A program made the position numbers and the translations under genes. Shown here piece after piece: positions 56,265-64,000 of a stretch of DNA of 64,000 bases (its first letter is position 1; every line of letters starts with the position of its first letter). Below the pieces are notes generated by a model that was not told the DNA's origin, did no database searches, and saw only the letters and a list, made by a program, of their open reading frames with translations. The stretch comes from Adiantum capillus-veneris (Eukaryota > Streptophyta > Polypodiopsida > Polypodiales > Pteridaceae), in NCBI GenBank assembly GCA_014529385.2, contig CM043968.1, positions 126,857,018 through 126,921,017 on the forward strand, read 5' to 3'.

Positions 56265-57295
56265 CTTTTTGTTTTAGAACTCAATGTATGCTTCCTCTTC
56301 AGCCTCCTCAATAGCATGTTGTCATTTAAGCTTCCTTTCCTTGGATGCATGCATTCTTTACAGAAGCTCATTAGTCAAGGGAAGGTTGTATTTGCAGAGT
56401 CGACATCCACTAGTCCAATTTTCCATGATGTCTCCATCAACTTGATAGCCTCACTTGGTGAAACATCTTCAATGACAAAAGGACCATGTCCTTTTTTTTT
56501 GAACTTGGGTATATGTTGTTTCAATGAGTATACTAGGACTAAATTCCCTCGTTTAAAAACTTTAGTAAGAAAATTCTAGCCAAAGAATTGTTTTTGTTTT
56601 TGCTTTTGTGCCTATATGTGGGCAATGGCCGCTAAACATTGTTCATCTAGGCATCTTAAGTCCTCAAGTCGTTCTGACAAATCATGCGCTTTCCATTCCA
56701 ACTGAGTTGCAACTCTGAGTGTGGGTAATAAGAATTCCATCGGCAATAATGCATCCAAGCCATAGACCAAATTAAGAGGAGTCATGTTCAAAGCCATTTT
56801 AAAGGAAACTAAATAAGCCCACAACGTAGAGTGAAGGTGCATTTCCCAATCCGTTCTGCCTGAACTAACAATTTTGGTTAGTGCATAGCTCAAAATTTTG
56901 TTTGTATGTTTTGCTTGACCATTTTCTTGAGGGTGGTAGAGTGCATATTTGTTATGGATTACCATGAACTCATCTAGTAGATATTATATCACCTCATTAA
57001 AGAAATTCAATCCGTGATTCCTCACAAGCTCAATAGGAATTCAAAGTCTGTATCTAATAAATATGCATTCGTACAGAAATGCAATAGTGGTTCAAGCATC
57101 ATTCCTTTGTGGCTCGTGCCTCGACCCACTGGGTCAAGTAATCTTTTGCCACAATAATATATCTAGTTTCAGTTTTGTAAGCTAGTGGTTGTATTGGACC
57201 TACGGATTCTATATCCCATTTAGCAATACGCATGATCCCATCATAGTTCATAGCGGCATGTTATCCATTCTTGTTGGAATTTTTGCTTGTTGACA
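56265..57295 (-). pseudogene. pol: E4 integrase core and C-terminal part
   Basis: From 57295 the minus strand continues the zinc domain (RCNACQQAKIPTRMDNMPL), then runs through a heavily broken core to IELVRNHGLNFFNEVI, where the second Asp has become Asn. A 118-codon frame (56965-56612) has PLYHPQ-type YALYHPQENGQAKHTNK, with the catalytic Glu changed to Lys, then GLDALLPMEFLLPTLRVATQ. A tail with GNLVLVYSLKQHIPKFKKKG and GPFVIEDVSPSEAIKL follows to about 56420. It is close to E1 12231-12720. Confidence 0.8.
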
Positions 57296-57300
57296 TGCAT
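57296..57300. repeat. Target duplication of gag-only Copia (left)
   Basis: TGCAT, repeated exactly at 60843-60847. Joining the flanks restores the E4 integrase zinc domain. Confidence 0.88.
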
Positions 57301-57518
57301 TGAAATGTGGGCATGGGAACTCCTTCAACACCTAGTTCAAGTTTTGATGTGAAACATATTACATATATGTGTGTAGCCATTTGAAAAGGCACCTAGAGAT
57401 TTGAGCTGCCAGATATAGGCTATGAAACCTTTTCTACATAAACCCTTTCCTTTTGAATATGAGTTATAACATATATGTTGTAAATATATTGCATGTACAT
57501 TATAGCCTATTGAGTGTG

Positions 57519-57611
<93 letters not shown>

Positions 57612-57698
57612 CTCTCGCTCTCTCTATTGTGAGTTGTCTTTGTTCTTCCAAGCTTCAAACCACCTTGAGCTCATTGTACACACCACCCATTCCCAACA
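57301..57698 (+). repeat. 5' LTR of gag-only Copia (398 bp)
   Basis: Begins TGAAATGTGGGCATGGG and ends CATTCCCAACA. A CT microsatellite fills 57521-57625. Confidence 0.9.
57521..57625. repeat. CT microsatellite inside the 5' LTR
   Basis: About 50 CT units, lightly interrupted at the end. The 3' LTR copy has only about 18 units (60732-60768). Confidence 0.95.
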
Positions 57699-57700
57699 AC

Positions 57701-57712
57701 AGGTATCAGAGC
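57701..57712 (+). other. Primer binding site of gag-only Copia
   Basis: AGGTATCAGAGC, one base off the usual form, two bases after the 5' LTR. Confidence 0.8.
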
Positions 57713-58182
57713 ATAGGTTTTCTGCTCTCACCTCGCTTCCCCCATCGTGTGCATCTACCTTTGAAACCTTGAAGCTCTTGAGCTTGAAGCTGTAGGTTGA
57801 GAAAAGCTAATAAAGCAATCCAAGGCAAGCCACAGAAATCGGGGCAGCAGTGTGAGCATAGTTTGGAATTTGTAGGAAAATCAGGAAATCTGAGGAAATC
57901 CAAGCAATTCAAGGCATTTTTTAGTAGCTAGCATTAGCAAGATTTTGAAGGTAGTGAGTTGAGTAAGGCCGCACTGTAAGAGTTCGATTACTGAGAAAAT
58001 TTAGCCACTCATCAACATGGCAACAAAGAAGGTCGAGAGAGCAAGAGAAAAGCAACTTTGGAGGATTGTAGGACATCAAGTTAGCTACAAAAGAAGCTCA
58101 TAACCAAATTTATCATAGCAAAGAGTAAATCATCCTGTAGTGAGATAGAGTCGAGCGAACAGAAATCGATTGAGCAGGTGGA

Positions 58183-58211
58183 TTCACACACACACACACA
58201 CACACACACAC
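58183..58211. repeat. CA microsatellite
   Basis: About 14 CA units. Confidence 0.93.
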
Positions 58212-58899
58212 TTGAAGCCACTCAAGGCTCTTGCAATCTTCTAGTTTTGGCAGCCCCTATCCACAATCAGGCCTCATGGATGTATTTGCAGCAGGAGGGT
58301 GCCCCCCACACACCCTAAAGTCACAAAATGCATGAGAATTTGACGCCTTCATGCAATCAACGGTAGCTTCATCATTTTGATCCACCTCTGTCTCTCAGTT
58401 TTTGTCGATTCCTTCATAAAATGAAAGGAGTTATTGGGTTATTTTTGTGGTTGTTCCCACAACAAAATAAAATAAAAATACAACTCTATGAGCTTTTGAA
58501 GGAGGGGCTTCTGCTCGTAGGCTCAATTTTTTGCTTCAAGCACTACTTCAAGGGATTCTCCTGAGAGGTGGCCATTTGTCATGGACTTCAAATCTTGAGG
58601 AATGCATCCCCATGAGAGATCATCCCCAAAAGCTTCTACAAGGTAAATCCAAAGCCTCTCGAGGAACCTCTATCTAGGACTTCCCCACCCTCACGCAAGC
58701 CGAGAACCAGAGAGCAAAAGGTGCTTGTCCTCCTCCATAGAGGTGTCTCCCAAGATAAGTGCTCTCTCAAAGCTTAAAAAAATTCTAAATGTGATTTTCA
58801 AGGGCATTACTTTTGTGTGAAGAGGCACTACCTACACTAGTTTGTAAACTGGGTAAGACACTTGGCATACAGAGAGTCTCTCTATCACTAAGACAAAGT

Positions 58900-59147
58900 C
58901 TCGGGGGGTGCACTATGTAATCATGTGAATGTATAATGTAAGTTCAAAAGGAGGGGTTTGAAAATATAAAATTTTTAGGCAATTCAACAAAGATACATTA
59001 AAATAAGGGGTTTTTATATTAAATTTTGGAAAGAAATCTTAAAATAAGGGGTCATTTTATTCATTCAAACATGTTAAAAGATGGGTTTCTCTAATACCCC
59101 GCGAATGCACGTTATATAGGGGGGTATTGAATGGTGAACCCCCCGAG
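58900..59147. mobile_element. hAT-like MITE copy 3 (248 bp)
   Basis: It begins CTCGGGGGGTGCACTATG and ends GGTGAACCCCCCGAG. Flanks GACAAAGT (58892-58899) and GACCAAGT (59148-59155) are an 8-bp duplication with one change. Ends match copies 1 and 2, while the body is diverged and seems to lie in reverse orientation. Confidence 0.82.
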
Positions 59148-59439
59148 GACCAAGTCCTTGGCTTCTTTCACAAGCTCTTGCACCATGGAAGAGAAAGGAA
59201 TTATAAAATCTAATGGGGAGGGTTTCCATACCTAGCAAACTAAACTAAGGGGATGCTTAATGAAGAAAACATTATGGGGCGTAGTAAAAACATCTCTCAG
59301 TGATCACGAAGGCACACAAACCAGGGATTCTACTGCACTCAATCAACAAAAAGATGAACACGCACTTGGCATCATAATTAATGTACTCCATGATAGTTAT
59401 GTACATTTTATAGATGAGTGACACATGCATACGAGGCCT

Positions 59440-60130
59440 GACAAGTTCTAGAGGAGAATTTTGGAGCTAAAGCAAAACAAAGTAGAGTTAGCTTGATAAG
59501 GAAACTTTACAAACTCACTATGATCAAGGGGGAAGACATAGCCAATTTGATCAATAGGCTTAAAATCATGATTACACAATTGACCTACATCCAATGCAAA
59601 GTAGAAGAAGAAGATAAAGTTGCAGTCCTCCTTACTGCCCTTCCTTCCACTACGACCATATAGTCACTATTCTTGAAGAAAAGAACCAACTCTAGCACTT
59701 CAAGATGTGGTAAGCTTGCTTTAGGGAGAGGAAAAGAAGCACACAAATTCATTTACACCAACAAACGGAGCTTTTTTTACAAAGGGAGGCAAATCATCCA
59801 TAGATTTCATATCATCTTCTAACGTTCAAAAGTTCTACAAATGTGGTAAAATGGGACATAAAGCTAAGGACTGCTACATCAATAAATTTTGTAGAAATTG
59901 CGAAAAGAAGGTGCATCCTCATTCTAAGTAATATTCGAATAATTAAGGTAGCACCAACAATGTTAACAACAAAGTCAAGAGGCCAGCAAGAGGAGCAGCT
60001 CATACAGTCAAAGAAGAAGAAGCTGAGGATGAAGGAGAAGTTTGTTTTGTTACTGATGTACTTTGAAGATCCATTTCTGCTTTCTCTAGTTCAAGGGGAG
60101 GTATTTTCATCATCCTGTGTGGATAGTGTC
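59440..60130 (+). pseudogene. gag: Gag remnant with damaged zinc knuckle
   Basis: Readable parts are SLIRKLYKLTMIKGEDIANL, INRLKIMITQL and VEEEDKVAVLLTALPSTT, the wording of a Copia Gag domain. A knuckle KFYKCGKMGHKAKDCY (about 59827-59877) has the usual Cys-Gly-His-Cys spacing but its first Cys is Phe. The end is Lys/Glu-rich. Stops and frameshifts are many. The gag start may be ATG at 58018 (MATKKVERAREKQL), upstream of the MITE. Confidence 0.65.
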
Positions 60131-60164
60131 ATCTTGTGTGGATAATTGGGTCTTCATTATGTAT

Positions 60165-60184
60165 AACATGCCCAAGGGGAGGAT
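60165..60184 (+). other. Purine tract of gag-only Copia
   Basis: CCAAGGGGAGGAT directly precedes the 3' LTR. Confidence 0.75.
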
Positions 60185-60729
60185 TGAAAGGTGGGCATGG
60201 GAACTCCTTCGACACCTAGTTCAAGTTTTGATGTGACACATATTACATATTGTTAGGAATTGGATCGTGCTAGCTATGGTGGATGAAACAGAAACATGGT
60301 GCAAGTGTGTGAGTGTGTGTAAGCAAGGTTGTCACTCAAGTGAATTAGGTTCCAAGATAGAATTAGCTTGGACTCATAAACACAATCTTGAGTATTGACT
60401 TACCTTAGCACAAGCTCACCATAGACAAGCATGTAGTGCAAAATGAAGTTGTTGTTTATTCATTTAAGAAATGAGCTTTAAGTAGCTCTACAGCCTTGCT
60501 CCACAGTATGTGGGTTAAATCCACTCTCCTCTCCTTGACTGACACCTTAGGAAAAAGCTCACACTTTACAAATATATATGTGTGTAGCCATTTGAAAAGG
60601 CACCTAGAGATATGAGTTGTCGGATATAGGCTATGAAACCTTTTATACATAAACCCTTTTCTTTTGCATATGAGTTATAACATATATGCTCTAAATATAT
60701 TGCATGTACATTATATTCTATCGAGTGTG

Positions 60730-60770
<41 letters not shown>

Positions 60771-60842
60771 TATGTGTAGTCATGGTTGTTCCAAGCTTCA
60801 AACCACCTTGAAGTCATTGTGCACACCACCCATTCCCCAACA
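60185..60842 (+). repeat. 3' LTR of gag-only Copia, interrupted
   Basis: Matches the 5' LTR from TGAAAGGTGGGC to CCCCAACA, but is split by a 320-bp insertion at 60251-60570 and has a shorter CT run (60732-60768). Confidence 0.9.
60251..60570. mobile_element. Solo LTR inside another LTR
   Basis: A 320-bp insertion absent from the 5' LTR. It begins TGTTAGGAATTGG and ends CTTTACA, with flanks CATAT and AATAT (4 of 5 match). This is the mark of a solo LTR; strand is uncertain. Confidence 0.75.
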
Positions 60843-60847
60843 TGCAT
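60843..60847. repeat. Target duplication of gag-only Copia (right)
   Basis: TGCAT, as at 57296-57300. Confidence 0.88.
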
Positions 60848-61118
60848 TGCATCGTGGAACAAATTATTTTGCATCGGCAAATAAAGTTGTCCATCAAATG
60901 CCTTCCATCAATATGGCTTTGGCTATGCTTTCATGAAAGAAGTGACCCCCTGCTAGACCTGTGTGATCTTGTTCCAAAATATGAAGATACTCCTCTTCAT
61001 GGGTGCACATTTTGAGCTGTTGATCTTTCTCTCGATAGAGCTGGTTTCCAATCATTGTTTAGTTGGTTGCCTCAGTTTCTATTGTTGTTTTTTGTCTTGA
61101 GGAATCCAATATCCTGAG
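60848..61118 (-). pseudogene. pol: E4 integrase zinc domain, upstream half
   Basis: The minus strand reads SSRQKTTIETEATN, stop, TMIGNQLYREKDQQLKMC, then EEEYLHILEQDHTGLAGGHF with the His-x6-His pair. It aligns with E1 at 11640-11830 and shows a single zinc module at this place. The Cys pair lies across the Copia insertion at 57240-57295. Confidence 0.8.
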
Positions 61119-61576
61119 CGATTTTTTTTTAGCAATTACTAAACTGAGCAAAAACTATCAATATACAATTTTGAACATCCCAAACTGATCAAGATACTTC
61201 TACTTAATTTAATAATCATTCACACATGTGTTTTTATTTAGTACTTACACTCTAGTCAAGCCAAGATAGAGGTGTTGGCTATTGGAGGACATTAAGTTGA
61301 GAATGGATGATGATAGCGCATTGCAAAGGAGACAAAGAATTTCACAAATGAACCATTAGGAATGGCTCTTTAGCAACAATGTGGTTGATTTTTCTCATGT
61401 CAAGATGTAAGATGTAGGTATAAAGGAATATGTTTGTATAATGTACCTCATAGAACATGAGGTACAAGCCTTTTAGAGTAGGATCCCTCATAAAATTTCA
61501 AACCCAAGAAGTCACAAGGCGTGGAACTAGGAATTGTTACCATGCAATTTTGTTTGTCTTGTACAAAGCAATGTGC

Positions 61577-61615
<39 letters not shown>

Positions 61616-61939
61616 ATATGCATGCCCACGCACGCACATATGCTCAGTATAATTCCTTACAAGTTTTAGAGTGAGGATCACATTTGAACATATTCAAGCT
61701 TTTTGCCTTCACATTTTGAGCTTGGATCTCCCCCGATATTCCTTCTTCTCACAACCACCCCGTGGACTCTCAATACATCCGTGGCTTTAAGTATCACATG
61801 TCCATATTTGGTTGTATTTAAGCTTTTATCTCTCAATACATCCACGGTCCTGAAGCATCAAAGTGCCTATTGATAATCTCTAAGAAATGTTTCTTTGGTC
61901 TCATAGGTCATGTTTGACCTTCGATGAAAATTAATACAA

Positions 61940-61994
<55 letters not shown>

Positions 61995-62679
61995 CTCCAT
62001 TTATGTTGCATGTTTTCTTTTGTTCTCTTTTCTCTTTCTCTGCTTATCTCTGTAGAGCTCTTCCACAAAAATTTTGTGGTTCTCATTTAGATAAGAATGA
62101 CAAGTACTAAACTACATCTCGTCTTTGTAGAGAACTCGAGTTGAAGACTACAAAGAATACAAAAAGTGATGGATTTTTATTCTACAAAAACACTTCCAAG
62201 TATGCTCCTTGTGAGTCATTTACCCATAAGAAACATGACAAGATCCGATGGCCAAAAACTCATAAATGGGGGCAAAACATGAAAGTCATAACGTAGCTAT
62301 ATAATCACACAAAATCAACTATTGCCAAAAATAAAATCAACACCATGGCTAGTACAATTATGAAAGAGCCATTTTTAAGCTTGAAAATGAAGTTGAATCT
62401 TGATGCACTCAACAAAAATATTGTCGTTTTAGCATGAAGTTGTTATCATCTAGAAGGAGTACACAAAACAGTGACTCCACCTCGACTACACCAACAACCA
62501 CTTCAACAATAGCCTATTGCAGGGCAGTTGTGTCCTACATGCTGATAAATACTAGGCTCCACATGCCCTACCTGCAACCTTCATGTATTCATCATAGGGA
62601 ACCATGATACTCATACTCTCTCTCTAAAACATAAACAAATGTCTTTGTTTGATTATAGGGTTGAAAATCACGAAGCCAT
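61119..62679. other. Non-coding DNA with GT and CT microsatellites
   Basis: A GT run at 61579-61610 and a CT run at 61942-61988. The text before the CT run (GGTCATGTTTGACCTT) resembles that before the CT run at 47290 (GGTCATATATGACCTA). No gene is recognised. Confidence 0.5.
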
Positions 62680-64000
62680 TTGTGGAGTTTCTTGTAGCAC
62701 CACGTGTTGATACATGATTCTATTGGAAGATTCATAGGAGCTAATTTAAGCACTTTATGGAGTTGCTTGTAGCATCAATTGTTGACACCTTGTGCTTTGG
62801 GAAACTTTAAAGAGGCTAATTTAAGAGCTTTGTGGAGATTTTTGTAGCACCATATGTCAACACATAGTGCTAAAGGAAGTTTCAAAGAGGCTAATTTAAG
62901 TGCTTTGTGGAGTTGCCTATAGCACCACATGTCGACACGTGGTGCTAAAGGAAGTCTCAAAGAGGTTAATTTAATATCTTTGTGGAGTTGTCTATAGCGC
63001 CACCTGTCCATACGTAGTGCTATATGAGTCTTAATAAGGGCTAATTTAATCCTCTCGAGGGGTCCACTATGTGTAAAACTACCATATCACGTGCATTCAA
63101 TACATGTTTGTAAAACCCCTTATCTGTGAATTTTGTTAAGAATATAATGTACCCTTTTCTTTTAAAATCTGTAAGTTCTTTTTAAATTTGAAAAAATAAT
63201 GCCCTTATGTATATATATTTCTGTAAGTTTCAAGAACTTTAAATACCCTTCTGTTGAACTCACGTGATAGGTTACATTTTTATTAAGTGACGTCCCCGGG
63301 TTAATCCCTTTATGGAGCTTCATGGATTACCATGTGTCGATATGTGGTGCTATAGGAAGCTTCAAAGAGGCTAACTTAAGAGCTTCATGGAGACCCTTGT
63401 AACACCACAGATCGACACGTGGTTCTAAAGAAAGTTTCAAAGAGACTAATTAAGGATATTCTTGGAGTTGTGTGTAGCACCACGTGTCGACACGTGGTGC
63501 TAAAGTAAGTTTTAAAGAGTCTAGTTTCAGCTCTTTGTGAAGGTACTTGTAGCACCACATATCGACACGTGGTGCTAAAAGAAATTTCACAGAAATTAAT
63601 ATAAGCGCTTTGGGAGTTGCATGTAGCACCACATGTCGATACGTGGTGCTAAAAGAAGTTTCACAGAAATTAATTTAAGCGCTTTGGGAGTTGCATGTAG
63701 CACCACATGTCGACACGTGGTGCTACAGGAAGTTGCAAAGGGGCTAGTTTAAGCACTTTGTGGAGTTGCTTGTAGCACCATGTGTCAACATGTGGTGCTA
63801 CAAGAAGTTTCAAAGAGGCTAATTTAAGCGCTTTGGGGAGTTGCATGTAGCACCACGTGTCGACAAGTGGTGCTAAAGAAAGTTTCAAAGAGGCTAATTT
63901 AAGTGCTTTGTGGAGTTTCCTGTAGCACCACGTGGCAACATATGGTGCTAAAGAAAGTTTCAAAGAGGCTAATATAAGTGCTTTTTGGAGTTTCTTGTAG
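62680..64000. repeat. 75-bp satellite with 28-bp palindromic core
   Basis: About 14 units at 75-bp steps (cores near 62694, 62770, 62845, 62920, 62995, then 63326 to 63923), continuing off the window. The core half-site is TAGCACCACGTGTC followed by its reverse complement; the unit at 63475-63502 is a perfect 28-bp palindrome. Each arm holds CACGTG. The rest of the unit reads AAGTTTCAAAGAGGCTAATTTAAGYGCTTTGTGGAGTTG in pieces. A MITE interrupts it at 63054-63300. Confidence 0.92.
63054..63300. mobile_element. hAT-like MITE copy 2 (247 bp), inside the satellite
   Basis: Begins CTCGAGGGGTCCACTATG and ends GTGACGTCCCCGGG; about 93 percent like copy 1 and of equal length. Flanks TTAATCCT (63046-63053) and TTAATCCC (63301-63308) are an 8-bp duplication with one change. 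Confidence 0.87.

Larger units (their letters stand above)
57301..60842 (+). mobile_element. Gag-only Copia-type element nested in E4
   Basis: It has two LTRs, primer site, purine tract and target duplication TGCAT, but its 2.5-kb interior shows only a decayed gag with a zinc knuckle and no pol. It is therefore non-autonomous. It carries a MITE (58900-59147) inside and a solo LTR (60251-60570) in its 3' LTR. Confidence 0.9.

Noticed and set aside
57337-57651. Arg-Glu-rich frame on the minus strand
   Set aside because: Translation of the CT run inside an LTR.
62775-63963. Minus-strand 25-residue repeat protein
   Set aside because: The period of the satellite is 75 bp, a multiple of three, so an open frame is expected; frames break at a MITE and at changed units.

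Overview
The window looks like nuclear DNA of a land plant with a large, repeat-rich genome. It holds LTR retrotransposons with plant-type primer sites (initiator tRNA-Met type for Copia, tRNA-Asp-like for one Ty3/Gypsy element), long CT/GA microsatellites, MITEs, a satellite and nested insertions. I found no convincing host gene, rRNA, tRNA or CRISPR array. The retroelement families look to me like those of a fern or other seed-free plant, but that is recollection, not proof.

Layout. 1-970: edge of a Copia-type element on the minus strand (LTR 699-970). 2132-21076: one complete, very large (18.9 kb) Ty3/Gypsy-like element (called E1) with 950-bp LTRs and a perfect 5-bp target duplication TCTGC. 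In order it carries a leader with four copies of a 24-bp palindrome, gag, protease, RT, RNase H, a duplicated integrase zinc domain, integrase, a second retropepsin-like domain with tandem W-x-P-K repeats, a G-rich tract, a spacer, five more palindromes, and an extra 3' reading frame of about 1,080 codons with a coiled coil. 21082-25600: non-coding DNA, a minisatellite, a tandem duplication and an orphan primer site. 25607-30762: a complete minus-strand Copia element with 227-bp LTRs and target duplication ATTGG. 30768-39500: eroded LTR fragments, microsatellites, a hairpin-forming inverted repeat and a short LTR pair.

39586-43050: a minus-strand relative of E1 (E3), abutting a small plus-strand integrase fragment. 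45697-47620: 145-bp direct repeats around an L1-ORF1p-like remnant. 48220-52683: a second, different Gypsy pol (E2), decayed. 55069-61118: a third E1 relative on the minus strand (E4), split by a gag-only Copia-type element (57301-60842, target duplication TGCAT). That Copia element itself holds a solo LTR and a MITE. 62680-64000: a 75-bp satellite built around a 28-bp palindrome, with a MITE inside.

Main results. First, three diverged Gypsy copies (E1, E3, E4) share a post-integrase module: a second retropepsin-like domain, then tandem W-x-P-K motifs, then a purine tract. Second, E1 repeats one architecture twice: a palindrome array ending about 167 bp before a long reading frame, once before gag and once before the extra 3' frame. 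A strong splice-donor match in the leader suggests, but does not show, spliced expression. All coding regions carry frameshifts or stops, so nothing here looks competent as it stands.
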